Shown: positions 44,883-54,724 of the stretch, one piece after another | Numbering within the stretch: the stretch's first letter is position 1 | Layout: each line of letters opens with the position of its first letter | Assembly: GCA_014872875.1 (NCBI GenBank) | Contig: WKFI01000011.1 | Location: 62,001 to 126,000, forward strand | DNA length: 64,000 nt | Direction: 5' to 3' | Source: Paracoccaceae bacterium | GTDB taxonomy: Bacteria; Pseudomonadota; Alphaproteobacteria; Rhodobacterales; Rhodobacteraceae | The notes under the pieces: model-generated | Seen by the model: only the letters and a program-made list of their open reading frames with translations | Told to the model about the DNA's origin: nothing | Databases searched by the model: none | Program-made: the position numbers and the translations under genes

Positions 44883-45290
44883 TTACTTTGACGTTCGGGG
44901 TGCGGACACTGCAGGCAAGTCCGGCAACAAGGCGGTTCTTCGGGCAAGCTTGGACGTTGCCCGGCCTGGAGAGTACCGCTTCAGAGGCCCACCTTTTATC
45001 AGTTGTGGATTTGCATCCATCAAAGCATCCGCATCCACATAGGTCACGAATTCCATCTGTTCGGCAATTTCGGACATGTAGGCCAGCGTGATCGTGGCAT
45101 TGAACTTGTCAGTTGCTCCGGCCCGCAGTGCGGCGGTTTCGATTCCCCGGGACACGTGCCCAAGTGCCGTGAAAAAATCATGCTGTTTCAAAGCTTCAAA
45201 AGCCACACCGATGTGATCCTTGTGCGTGAAATCGGCCGCATCCAAAGTGCCGTCGCAAAGGTCCTTCAACTTGGTCTGATATCGGTTCAT
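44883..45290 (-). CDS. Uncharacterised protein with FTHKDH motif, second gene of RHH module
   Basis: 135 residues from ATG 45290, which overlaps the RHH gene stop as TGATG; a GTG 3 nt earlier is an alternative. The sequence has a conserved-looking helical core: FTHKDHIGVAFEALKQHDFFTALGHVSRGIETAA, then DKFNATITLAYMSEIAEQM and a C-terminal GGPLKRYSPGRATSKLARRTALLPDLP. I recognise the pattern from uncharacterised bacterial proteins of similar size but cannot name a family. The paired histidines could bind a metal. Always being read after the RHH protein suggests that the two proteins act together. Confidence 0.65.
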   Translation of the reverse strand: MNRYQTKLKDLCDGTLDAADFTHKDHIGVAFEALKQHDFFTALGHVSRGIETAALRAGATDKFNATITLAYMSEIAEQMEFVTYVDADALMDANPQLIKGGPLKRYSPGRATSKLARRTALLPDLPAVSAPRTSK

Positions 45291-45541
45291 CACGGGTCTT
45301 CCTTGTCTGCAAGACCATGTGCATCCGCCACCGTCAGATCGAGATCATAGACCTGCTTCAACTGTTCGATCTTGCCCAGCGTTTCAGACGAAAACGGGGT
45401 TTTACCTTCAAAATTGTGAAGGATCATCCCTTCCATCACTTCCGCCAGAGAGCATTCGAAATGCTCGGCCAAACCTTTCAGCACCTTGAGCATCCTCTTT
45501 TCGATCCTCAGGCCTGTCTGCACACGTTCTATCTGTTTCAT
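45290..45541 (-). CDS. Ribbon-helix-helix-type DNA-binding protein
   Basis: 83 residues from ATG 45541. The first half fits a ribbon-helix-helix: a strand (RVQTGLRIEKRM), helix A (LKVLKGLAEHFEC) and helix B (SLAEVMEGMILHNFE). The remainder is a short acidic tail. It is directly upstream of and overlapping an uncharacterised gene, the order of antitoxin-first toxin-antitoxin modules, although the partner is larger than usual toxins. A tandem TACC/GGTA palindrome overlaps its own ribosome site, pointing to autoregulation. Confidence 0.75.
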   Translation of the reverse strand: MKQIERVQTGLRIEKRMLKVLKGLAEHFECSLAEVMEGMILHNFEGKTPFSSETLGKIEQLKQVYDLDLTVADAHGLADKEDP

Positions 45542-45548
45542 AAGTTGC

Positions 45549-45566
45549 TACCTTGGTACCTGGGTA
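45549..45566. promoter_or_regulatory. Tandem palindromic operator before the RHH gene
   Basis: TACCttGGTACCtgGGTA holds two overlapping TACC-N2-GGTA palindromes 8 bp apart. It lies 8-25 nt upstream of the RHH start codon and on the minus strand overlaps its Shine-Dalgarno AAGGTAG. Tandem short palindromes are the usual targets of RHH dimers bound side by side. Confidence 0.55.
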
Positions 45567-45661
45567 CTGATTCTGCAAGCCCTTTGAAATGTCGTTTTCG
45601 GGCCTGCAGAAAGACGCAAAACCGGCTGGACCGAAAACTGCGATCATGCCTAGATGCGGCC

Positions 45662-46990
45662 ATGCCCGGACCCACACTTGTCGATTTCCATTCCGATCCC
45701 TCCCTGCCTCACGCAGTAGACACTGTCGTGATCGGCGGCGGTATCATCGGGGTCAGCACCGCCTTGGAACTGGCAGAGCGCGGGACGTCCGTTCTGCTGT
45801 GCGAAAAGGGGCAGATTGGCGGCGAACAAAGCTCGCGCAATTGGGGCTGGGTGCGCATTTCCCGCCGTGACCCGCGTGAAATCCCCTTGATGGCAGAAGC
45901 ATTGCGGATCTGGCCAGAGCTGGACAAACGCGTAGGGCACGGTACGGGGTACCGCCGTGCGGGAATCTTTTTCGCTGCTGAAACCGAGCGCAAGGCCCAG
46001 TGGCTGCAGGACTGGGCCGAACATCTGCGTCCATTCCAACTGGACGGCCACATGGTTCGGGGCACGGATTTGGAGGCTGTGATGCCGGGGCATCAGATGT
46101 CCCTGCAAGGTGGGCTTTTCACGCCCGTCGATGGACGCGCAGAGCCGCAAATGGCCACCCCGGCTCTGGCCGAAGGTGCCCGCAGCCATGGTGCCCATGT
46201 CATGACCGGTTGCGCCGTACGATCCCTGGACATGCAAGGGGGCAAGCTCGCTGGTGTGATCACCGAGCGCGGCCGTGTTGCCTGTTCAAGCGTGGTGCTG
46301 GCGGGCGGTGCTTGGTCACGGCTGTTTGCCGGAAATGCGGGTATTCAATTACCTCAACTGAAAGTTCTCAACTCGGTCTTGCGCACCTCGCGCGTCGATG
46401 GCCCCGAAGCAGCGATCTGGGCGGGCGGTTTTGCCCTGCGCAAGCGTGCGGATGGCGGCTATACCGTGGCCTCGGGGACGGAAAACATTGTGGATCTGGT
46501 GCCCGACAGCCTGCGATTGGGCTGGCAATTTCTGCCTGCCTTGCGCGAGGAATGGAAGTCACTCCGTTTTCGTCTGTCCGGTCGCTGGCGCGAGGAGGCC
46601 CGACAGTCGCGCCGCTGGACAGCGGATCAGGTCACGCCGTTCGAACAGTGCCGGATCCTGGACCCGGACCCTGCCTCGGATCGGTTGGAAAAGGGGTGGC
46701 AGGCCGCACGATCCGCTTTCCCGGCCTTGCGACAGGCCAAGGTTGAACAAAGCTGGGCGGGGCTGATTGATGTGACACCGGACGCAGTTCCGGTGATCTC
46801 GGGTGTGGATGATGTGCCAGGGCTTTACATCGCCACCGGTTTCTCCGGGCACGGATTTGGCATCGGACCTGCCGCAGGGCGGTTGATGGCCGACATGGTT
46901 CTTGAACAGTCACCCATCGTGGACCCGCACGATTTTCGATTGTCGCGCTTTTCGGACGGCACCAAAGTGGCGCCGTTCCCAAGCATCTGA
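45662..46990 (+). CDS. FAD-dependent oxidoreductase (DadA/D-amino-acid dehydrogenase-like)
   Basis: 442 residues from ATG 45662. The ADP-binding GxGxxG is early (VVIGGGIIGVSTALELAERGTSVLLCEKG), followed by QSSRNWGWVRISRRDP, which in DadA-like enzymes shields FAD, and a C-terminal GLYIATGFSGHGFGIGPAAGRLMADMV. The group oxidises D-amino acids, glycine or N-methyl amino acids. No permease or aminotransferase is nearby to indicate the substrate. It diverges from the RHH module. Confidence 0.88.
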   Translation: MPGPTLVDFHSDPSLPHAVDTVVIGGGIIGVSTALELAERGTSVLLCEKGQIGGEQSSRNWGWVRISRRDPREIPLMAEALRIWPELDKRVGHGTGYRRAGIFFAAETERKAQWLQDWAEHLRPFQLDGHMVRGTDLEAVMPGHQMSLQGGLFTPVDGRAEPQMATPALAEGARSHGAHVMTGCAVRSLDMQGGKLAGVITERGRVACSSVVLAGGAWSRLFAGNAGIQLPQLKVLNSVLRTSRVDGPEAAIWAGGFALRKRADGGYTVASGTENIVDLVPDSLRLGWQFLPALREEWKSLRFRLSGRWREEARQSRRWTADQVTPFEQCRILDPDPASDRLEKGWQAARSAFPALRQAKVEQSWAGLIDVTPDAVPVISGVDDVPGLYIATGFSGHGFGIGPAAGRLMADMVLEQSPIVDPHDFRLSRFSDGTKVAPFPSI

Positions 46991-47034
46991 CCCGGGGCGT
47001 CCCATGACGTTCAGGACGCCGCCGAAGTCACAAC

Positions 47035-47976
47035 TCAGCCCATCATCTGATAACTCACTGGCACATATCGGAAACCCTCATCGCGGGTTTCCACAAAACC
47101 AGCAGCCGGGAATGGCATGTGATAGCCAATCATCGGAACCTTGTCGGCCGCCAGCATTCCCAGAACATTGCGACGCGAAGAGGCAGCCGCAGCCTTGTCC
47201 CCGTCAAAGGAGAAACCCCAATCGGGTCGCGCAAAAGACCAGACATAATGATTGGCCAGGTCTGCCGTCAGGACGATCTGCTGACCGTCGCTTTCGAGCA
47301 TATAGACCATGTGCCCCGGCGTGTGTCCGATTGCTGCCATGGCCGTGATCCCGGAGGCAACAGATCCGCCATCATCCATGAAGCTCATCTTCTCGGCCAG
47401 CGGCGTTACATTCTTGGCGACCAGATCGCCAACCCGATTGCCGGCCTCCATCTTTGACCAGAAATTGTACTCGGCCGAACCAGTGACATAGCGCGCGTTC
47501 GGGAAGGCTGCGGCGCCATCCTTCATCAACCCGCCAATGTGATCTGGATGCATGTGGGTAATGACGACAGCGTCAATTTGGTCGGGGCTTGTGCCCGCCT
47601 GTTCCAGCGCCTTGTGAATTCCGCCTTGCCCAAGACCAGTGTCGAACAGGACTTTTTCAGTACCGGTATCCACCAAGGTTGGCGTGAAGTAGAACTGAAC
47701 GCTGTCGGAAGGAATAAAGTTTTCTTCAGAAAGGTTCTGGAACTCTTCGGCACTGGCATCCGCGGCAAACAGGTCTTTGGGTCCTTCGCGCATGGCACTG
47801 GCGTCCAGCAAGGTGGTAACTGTGAAACCACCGAGTTTGAAGCTGCGGGTCAGCTGCGGCGCGGGCCCTGCCGCGTTCTCGGCCTGTGCAGATGTAGCGG
47901 TCGCGATCAGCGGCGCCGCCAGGGGCAAGGCAGCAGCGCCGGTCAGCGCGGCACGACGGGAAATCTTGAATGACAT
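47035..47976 (-). CDS. Metallo-beta-lactamase-fold hydrolase, exported
   Basis: 313 residues. Tat signal (SRRAALTGAAALPLAAPL). The metal-binding motif HxHxDH occurs in VVITHMHPDHIGGL, with the next ligands in AAIGHTPGHMVY and LTADLANH. The layout TLVDTGTEKVLFDTGLGQGG is typical of AHL-lactonase/quinone-type members. A periplasmic lactonase or thioesterase role is possible. A perfect palindrome and a small hairpin lie in its 5' region. Confidence 0.88.
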   Translation of the reverse strand: MSFKISRRAALTGAAALPLAAPLIATATSAQAENAAGPAPQLTRSFKLGGFTVTTLLDASAMREGPKDLFAADASAEEFQNLSEENFIPSDSVQFYFTPTLVDTGTEKVLFDTGLGQGGIHKALEQAGTSPDQIDAVVITHMHPDHIGGLMKDGAAAFPNARYVTGSAEYNFWSKMEAGNRVGDLVAKNVTPLAEKMSFMDDGGSVASGITAMAAIGHTPGHMVYMLESDGQQIVLTADLANHYVWSFARPDWGFSFDGDKAAAASSRRNVLGMLAADKVPMIGYHMPFPAAGFVETRDEGFRYVPVSYQMMG

Positions 47977-48016
47977 GAATGCCTCCTCGTTGAACTGCCA
48001 TCAACGTAGGTCAAAA

Positions 48017-48037
48017 ATGTCGCATGTCATGCGACAA
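48017..48037. promoter_or_regulatory. Perfect palindrome upstream of the metallo-hydrolase gene
   Basis: TGTCGCATG-T-CATGCGACA flanked by one further A-T pair: a 21-bp perfect inverted repeat with a one-base centre, 41-61 nt before the metallo-hydrolase ATG and downstream of the divergently read rlmJ end. Length and symmetry fit a dimeric repressor site such as TetR or MarR. A separate CGTTGA-N7-TCAACG hairpin (47988-48006) lies directly before the AGGAGG. Confidence 0.6.
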
Positions 48038-48073
48038 TCGCTGACACTTTGGCGTGAGCTTGCTTTGCCGGGC

Positions 48074-48850
48074 TCAAAGCATGGCGAATTTCTTGCTCAG
48101 CCGGTCGGCCTCGGTTTCCAGCCCATAAGGCGTGTTGACGATGAACATGCCAGAACCGACCATGCGGTGCCCTTCACGAACCGGGGGGAAGCGCACCTCA
48201 TGGCGGAGGGTTTTGGGCAGGCCCTGTGCCTCCAGCGCGACCAGCATGTTGGTGTGGAGCTGTGAAGTCAGGATCGGATACCAAAGCGCAATGACCGCCA
48301 CGTTCCATTTTCGGTGGATCTTGGCGATGAAAGCCGGGATCCTGTCATAATCGGCCTTCACCTCGTAACTGGGATCGATCAGCATTACCCCACGCCGCGG
48401 TTCGGGCGGACAGACTGCCTGCGCCATCTGAAACCCGTCCTGACGATGAACTTTGGCCCGGTGGCCCAGCACATTTTCCAACGCCTGGCCTTCCTGCGGA
48501 TGCAACTCGCCCAGGTGCAGGGAGTCTGTGTCCCGCAACAGCCGTGCCGCCAGCATTGGGGAGCCGGGATAAGCCGCATCGCCATAGTCATCTCGCACCG
48601 CTGCCAAAGCCCGGGCATAGGGGTGATCGGGCGAAAACCAGTCCTGCACACGGGTGATACCGCCTGCGGCCTCGCCGGTTTTCAATGCCTCGTCCGTATC
48701 AAGAAAATACAGGCCCCGGCCGGAATGGGTCTCGAGATAGCTGATCGGTTTGGGCTTGGCGGTCAGATAATCCAGCATTGAACACATCAGAGCATGTTTC
48801 TGTACATCCGCCAGATTGCCCGCATGGAAGATATGTTGATAGCTCAGCAT
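48074..48850 (-). CDS. rlmJ: 23S rRNA (adenine(2030)-N(6))-methyltransferase RlmJ
   Basis: 258 residues from ATG 48850 (MLSYQHIFHAGNLADVQKHALM), the signature N-terminus of RlmJ. The catalytic DPSYE motif is in VMLIDPSYEVKADYDRI, and LETHSGRGLYFL is the SAM-binding strand. The enzyme methylates N6 of A2030 in 23S rRNA. An upstream in-frame ATG at 48880 is not supported by the family start. Confidence 0.93.
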   Translation of the reverse strand: MLSYQHIFHAGNLADVQKHALMCSMLDYLTAKPKPISYLETHSGRGLYFLDTDEALKTGEAAGGITRVQDWFSPDHPYARALAAVRDDYGDAAYPGSPMLAARLLRDTDSLHLGELHPQEGQALENVLGHRAKVHRQDGFQMAQAVCPPEPRRGVMLIDPSYEVKADYDRIPAFIAKIHRKWNVAVIALWYPILTSQLHTNMLVALEAQGLPKTLRHEVRFPPVREGHRMVGSGMFIVNTPYGLETEADRLSKKFAML

Positions 48851-48958
48851 GGACTGCTCCTTCGCCCGTCTGGGCGTCATCGCCGGGATTAGCCTTCATG
48901 GCAAGAGCGAAGATGCCCATAGGGAGGGCAAGAGCTGCGTCGTTTTCAGGCGGATTGA

Positions 48959-50122
<1,164 letters not shown>

Positions 50123-50166
50123 GGCGCGCACCCTTTGGGCTAGCTAGACGCGCCGAAAGGAGCCAA

Positions 50167-51084
50167 TTGGCCAAGGATCGTTCACAGCGCGAAGACTACG
50201 GCACCCCGCTGCGCCGCCTGCTGGTGGGGGTAGTCTGTTTGTGCCTGGTGGGCGTATTCATCGTCTGGCGTATCGACAGCCCACGGGTCGAACGGTTCCG
50301 CGCGCAAGTGATCGACACGGTGGTGCCCAATATGGACTGGGCCATGGCACCGGTCACTGGAGCGATCAACCTGGTCCGGGATTTTCAGTCCTATCAAAGG
50401 CTCGCCGAACAGAACCGCGAACTGCGCAGTGAATTGCGCCAGATGCGGGCATGGAAAGAAGCGGCGCTGCAACTGGAGCAGGAAAATGCCCGGCTGCTGG
50501 ATCTGAACAATGTGCGGCTGGATCCGCGTTTGACCTATATCACCGGCGTAGTGATGGCCGACAGCGGATCGCCCTTCCGTCAGTCGGTCTTGCTGAATGT
50601 AGGCGCCCGCGATGGCATTCGCGATGGCTGGGCTGCGATGGACGGGATCGGTCTTGTTGGGCGGATTTCAGGAACCGGGCAGAACACCGCGCGGGTGATA
50701 CTTTTGACCGATGCCGCCAGCTCGATCCCGGCGGTCATTCAACCGGCAGGACAAACCGCGTTGATCGCGGGTGACAACACTGCTGCCCCGGTCATCGACT
50801 TTCTGGAAAACCCCGATCTGGTGCGTCCGGGTGACCGGGTGATTACCTCGGGCGATGGCGATGTGTTCCCTGCCGGACTGTTGATCGGTCAGGTCGCAGC
50901 CGACCCGTCGGGCCGGCTGCGGGTGCGACCCTCGGCCGACTTCGAACGGCTGGAATTTCTGCGCGTTCTGCGTCACCACGGGGTCGAGGCCGTATCGGAT
51001 CCTGGCAGAGTCGTAGCACCGCAGCTGGGAGCAGAAGCGCCTCAGATCCGCCCGGAGGAGCCGGAGGGCACCGAAGGTGGCTGA
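50167..51084 (+). CDS. mreC: Rod shape-determining protein MreC
   Basis: 305 residues from TTG 50167, with AAAGGAG 5 nt upstream. An N-terminal TM helix (LLVGVVCLCLVGVFIVW), a coiled coil (QRLAEQNRELRSELRQM...EQENARLLDL) and a periplasmic beta domain with LLNVGARDGIRDGWA and VRPGDRVITSGDGDVFPAGL. MreC links cytoplasmic MreB to the periplasmic synthases. Its stop overlaps the mreD start by 8 nt. Confidence 0.94.
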   Translation: MAKDRSQREDYGTPLRRLLVGVVCLCLVGVFIVWRIDSPRVERFRAQVIDTVVPNMDWAMAPVTGAINLVRDFQSYQRLAEQNRELRSELRQMRAWKEAALQLEQENARLLDLNNVRLDPRLTYITGVVMADSGSPFRQSVLLNVGARDGIRDGWAAMDGIGLVGRISGTGQNTARVILLTDAASSIPAVIQPAGQTALIAGDNTAAPVIDFLENPDLVRPGDRVITSGDGDVFPAGLLIGQVAADPSGRLRVRPSADFERLEFLRVLRHHGVEAVSDPGRVVAPQLGAEAPQIRPEEPEGTEGG

Positions 51085-51616
51085 GTTTCTCACCTCGCGC
51101 AACTGGGTCATGCAGGCCCTGTTTCTGGCGCTGTGTCTGGCGGTGATCTTCTTCCATCTGTTGCCACTCAGCACTCTACCCAGTCGATGGGCGCCACCGG
51201 ACCTGCTGATCTGCCTGGCGCTGGCTTGGGGCCTGCGCCGCCCGGATTATGTGCCGATCCTGTCGCTGGCGGGCATCATGCTGCTCGCAGACCTGATGTA
51301 CCACCGCCCGCCCGGGCTCATGGCAGCGCTTGTCGTGCTGGCCAGCGAATACCTGCGTAACCGCGCCGGGGCCCTGCGTGAGGCGAGCTTTGTTGGAGAA
51401 TGGTTGGCCGTGGGCATCGCGATTTCCGGCATCACGGTCGTCAATCGAATGATCCTGGCGCTGGTCGGCGTTGAACAGGCGGCTTTGGGCCTGGTTCTGA
51501 TCCAGATGTTGATGAGCATTGCCGCCTACCCTGTGGTTGTGCTTGTGTCGCAGTCGGTCTTCGGGGTGCGCAAGCTGGCGCCATCCCAGGCCGAGGCCCA
51601 GGGATTGACCCGGTAA
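51077..51616 (+). CDS. mreD: Rod shape-determining protein MreD
   Basis: 179 residues from GTG 51077. Five to six TM helices (ALFLALCLAVIFFHLLPL, DLLICLALAWGLRRPDYVP, LMAALVVLASEYL, VGIAISGITVVNRMILALV, LMSIAAYPVVVLVSQSVF) and the family motif YVPILSLAGIMLLADLMYHRPPGL. A membrane part of the elongasome. It is overlapped by mreC and followed by mrdA after 10 nt. Confidence 0.93.
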   Translation: MAEFLTSRNWVMQALFLALCLAVIFFHLLPLSTLPSRWAPPDLLICLALAWGLRRPDYVPILSLAGIMLLADLMYHRPPGLMAALVVLASEYLRNRAGALREASFVGEWLAVGIAISGITVVNRMILALVGVEQAALGLVLIQMLMSIAAYPVVVLVSQSVFGVRKLAPSQAEAQGLTR

Positions 51617-51626
51617 GGAGCGCCAG

Positions 51627-53570
51627 ATGAAACGCAACCCCAAGGAACAGGAAGCCTCGCATGGCAAGCTGACCCGCCGGTCGCTGGTTCTGGGCGGTCT
51701 GCAACTGGCGTTTGTCGGCGGGCTGGCGGCGCGAATGCGGTATCTGCAGGTTGATCAAGCCGATCAGTTCCGTCTTTTGGCCGAAGAAAACCGGATCAAT
51801 ATCCGACTGATCCCGCCGACCCGAGGGGACATCTTTGATCGCAACGGCATAATCCTGGCGCAGAATACACCCTCCTACCGTGTGACTATCGTGCGCGAGG
51901 ATGCCGGAGATGTGGATGCCGTAGTGACCGCGTTGAACAGGCTGATCCCGCTGGATGGCGAGGATCTGGAGCGGGCAATGGCCGAGATGCGCCGCAGCCC
52001 CCCGTTCCTGCCAATCACCCTCGCTGATCGGATCGGCTGGGACGATATCTCACGCGTGGCGGTGAACGCGCCTGCCCTGCCCGGCATCACTCCCGAAGTG
52101 GGCCTGACCCGTGTCTACCCGCAAGGACCTGATTTTGCCCATGTGGTGGGCTATGTCGGGCCCGTGTCGGATTACGACCTGTCCAAGATCGAAGACCCTG
52201 AACCGGTGCTGCGTATCCCGCGGTTCCAGATCGGCAAGGTCGGGTTCGAAGCCAAGCGCGAAGAACTGCTGCGGGGCAAAGCCGGAGCAAAGCGGGTCGA
52301 AGTCAACGCCACCGGCCGCGTCATGCGGGAGCTGGACCGCCGCGAGGGCCAGTCCGGCGCCGATATGCAGTTGACCGTGGACGCGGACCTGCAGGGCTAT
52401 GTCCAAGCGCGGCTTGGAAATGAAAGCGCAGCAGCCGTGGTGATAGATTGCGACAGCGGCGACATCCGAGCCTCCGTCTCGTCCCCCAGTTTTGATCCGA
52501 ACCTGTTCGTGCGCGGGATCTCGGTCGCAGATTACCGGGCACTGACCCAGGATGAATACCGTCCATTGGCTGACAAGACGGTGCAGGGTACCTACCCTCC
52601 GGGGTCGACTTTCAAGATGATCACCGCCTTGGCCGCCCTGGAAGAAGGCCTGGTCGGTACCGAGGACACGGTCTACTGCCCCGGCCATCTGGAGGTGTCG
52701 GGGCGCCGCTTCCATTGCTGGAAACGTGCGGGTCACGGCCATGTGGATCTGGAAAACTCGCTGAAGCAAAGCTGTGACGTTTACTACTATGACCTCGCGC
52801 TGAAGGTCGGAATGGACAAGATCAGCGCCATGGCAAAACGGTTCGGGCTGGGCGTGCGGCACGATCTGCCCATGTCTGCCGTGGCGCGCGGCAACGCCCC
52901 GGATCGCCAATGGAAATCCGATGTTCACGGTCAGGACTGGCTGGTTGGTGACACCGTCAACGCCTCGATCGGGCAAGGCTACATGCTGGCCTCTCCGCTG
53001 CAACTGGCGGTCATGTCGGCACGGTTGGCGACTGGGCGTGCAGTCACTCCTCGGCTGATCAAATCCATCGACGGAGTGGAACAGCCCGACGGCGCAGGTG
53101 AATCGCTGGGGATCAATGAAAACAACCTGCGCGTACTGCGCCGCGCCATGTACGCCGTCAGCAATGACCGACGCGGCACGGCCTACGGCTCGCGCATCAT
53201 TGCCGATGGGTATCGCATGGCGGGAAAGACCGGCACCAGCCAGGTGCGCAACATCACCGCCGCCGAACGCGCCGCCGGTGTCATCCGCAACGAAGACCTG
53301 CCCTGGGAACGCCGCGACCACGCGCTGTTTGTGTGTTTCGCACCATATGAGAACCCGAAATACGCGGTTTCAGTTGTTGTCGAGCATGGCGGCGGCGGGT
53401 CCAAAGCCGCGGCTCCCATCGCCCGCGATGTGATGCTTGAAGCGCTCTATTCTGGTACGCCGCCACTGGCATCATACCCCAAGAAAGACCGCAACCGGAT
53501 CCAGGCCCAGCAGGAACGCCTGCAACGCGAACGCCCGGCACGCGGCAGTTACGGGAATGATCGGGCATGA
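51627..53570 (+). CDS. mrdA: Penicillin-binding protein 2 (peptidoglycan transpeptidase)
   Basis: 647 residues from ATG 51627. N-terminal TM anchor, a pedestal domain (DIFDRNGIILAQNTPSYRV), then the transpeptidase with SxxK in PGSTFKMITALAALEEG, SxN in KQSCDVYYYDLAL (SCD variant) and KTG in MAGKTGTSQVRNI. It cross-links lateral wall peptidoglycan during elongation. Its stop overlaps the start of mrdB (ATGA). Confidence 0.96.
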   Translation: MKRNPKEQEASHGKLTRRSLVLGGLQLAFVGGLAARMRYLQVDQADQFRLLAEENRINIRLIPPTRGDIFDRNGIILAQNTPSYRVTIVREDAGDVDAVVTALNRLIPLDGEDLERAMAEMRRSPPFLPITLADRIGWDDISRVAVNAPALPGITPEVGLTRVYPQGPDFAHVVGYVGPVSDYDLSKIEDPEPVLRIPRFQIGKVGFEAKREELLRGKAGAKRVEVNATGRVMRELDRREGQSGADMQLTVDADLQGYVQARLGNESAAAVVIDCDSGDIRASVSSPSFDPNLFVRGISVADYRALTQDEYRPLADKTVQGTYPPGSTFKMITALAALEEGLVGTEDTVYCPGHLEVSGRRFHCWKRAGHGHVDLENSLKQSCDVYYYDLALKVGMDKISAMAKRFGLGVRHDLPMSAVARGNAPDRQWKSDVHGQDWLVGDTVNASIGQGYMLASPLQLAVMSARLATGRAVTPRLIKSIDGVEQPDGAGESLGINENNLRVLRRAMYAVSNDRRGTAYGSRIIADGYRMAGKTGTSQVRNITAAERAAGVIRNEDLPWERRDHALFVCFAPYENPKYAVSVVVEHGGGGSKAAAPIARDVMLEALYSGTPPLASYPKKDRNRIQAQQERLQRERPARGSYGNDRA

Positions 53571-54706
53571 GTTATCTTGAGTATAACGCCAAGTTCACCC
53601 CCACCGGGCTGAACAAGATCTTCTACCTAAACTGGCCGCTGATGCTGCTTCTGATCGCAGTGGCTGGGGTCGGTTTCCTGATGCTGTATTCCGTGGCAGG
53701 AGGATCGTTCTCCCCTTGGGTCGAGCCACAGATGAAGCGGTTTGCCATGGGCATGTTCGTCATGCTCTTTGTGGCGATGATCCCGATTTGGTTCTGGCGC
53801 AACATGGCAGTGCTGGCTTACCTCATGTCATTGGCGTTGCTGCTGGCGGTGGAGTTTGTGGGCACGGTCGGCATGGGCGCACAGCGCTGGATCGACCTGG
53901 GTTTCATGCGTCTGCAGCCGTCCGAGTTGACCAAAATCACACTGGTGATGCTGCTGGCGGCCTACTATGACTGGCTGCCGGCTCAGAAGACGTCCAAACC
54001 GCTGTGGGTTTTGGCTCCGGTCCTGTTCATTTTGATCCCCACCTTCATGGTGCTTCGTCAGCCGGATCTTGGCACTTCGATCCTGCTGCTGGCAGCGGGC
54101 GGTGGCGTGATGTTTCTGGCGGGTGTTCACTGGGCCTATTTCGCTGCAGTGATCGGCGCGGGCGTCGGTTTGATTGTCGCTGTGTTCGAAAGCCGCGGTA
54201 CCGAATGGCAGCTTCTGAAAGACTACCAATACCGGCGCATCGACACATTTCTGGATCCTTCAACCGATCCTTTGGGCGCGGGTTATCACATTACCCAATC
54301 CAAAATCGCTTTGGGATCCGGCGGCTGGAGCGGACGCGGTTTCATGCAGGGCACGCAATCCCGTCTGAACTTCCTGCCGGAAAAGCACACCGATTTCATC
54401 TTTACGACACTGGCCGAGGAATTCGGTTTCATCGGTGGCGTGTCACTGCTGAGCCTCTATACCCTGATCATCGTGTTCTGCGTCACCACCGCTCTGGCAA
54501 CCCGTGACCGCTTTTCCTCGCTGGTGACATGGGGCATTGCAATCACGTTCTTCCTGTTCTTTGCCGTCAACATGTCGATGGTGATGGGGCTTGCGCCCGT
54601 GGTTGGTGTACCACTGCCGATGGTGTCTTATGGCGGCTCGGCCATGCTGGTGCTGCTGGCCGCCTTTGGTCTTGTGCAAAGCGCCCATATCCACCGCCCT
54701 CGTTAA
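53567..54706 (+). CDS. mrdB: Peptidoglycan glycosyltransferase RodA
   Basis: 379 residues. SEDS polymerase with about ten TM helices. Characteristic parts are MGAQRWIDLGFMRLQPSELTKI, PTFMVLRQPDLGTSILLLA, the periplasmic SKIALGSGGWSGRGFMQGTQSRLNFLPEKHTDFIFTTLAEEFGF and the final MGLAPVVGVPLPMVSYGGSAM. RodA polymerises lipid II glycan with PBP2 as its partner; the overlap of the two genes agrees. Confidence 0.96.
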   Translation: MSYLEYNAKFTPTGLNKIFYLNWPLMLLLIAVAGVGFLMLYSVAGGSFSPWVEPQMKRFAMGMFVMLFVAMIPIWFWRNMAVLAYLMSLALLLAVEFVGTVGMGAQRWIDLGFMRLQPSELTKITLVMLLAAYYDWLPAQKTSKPLWVLAPVLFILIPTFMVLRQPDLGTSILLLAAGGGVMFLAGVHWAYFAAVIGAGVGLIVAVFESRGTEWQLLKDYQYRRIDTFLDPSTDPLGAGYHITQSKIALGSGGWSGRGFMQGTQSRLNFLPEKHTDFIFTTLAEEFGFIGGVSLLSLYTLIIVFCVTTALATRDRFSSLVTWGIAITFFLFFAVNMSMVMGLAPVVGVPLPMVSYGGSAMLVLLAAFGLVQSAHIHRPR

Positions 54707-54724
54707 CCTTTGGGAGAGCCCCCC

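Noticed and set aside
44807-45091. 94-residue plus-strand frame after nadE
   Set aside because: Shadow of the convergent FTHKDH-protein gene.
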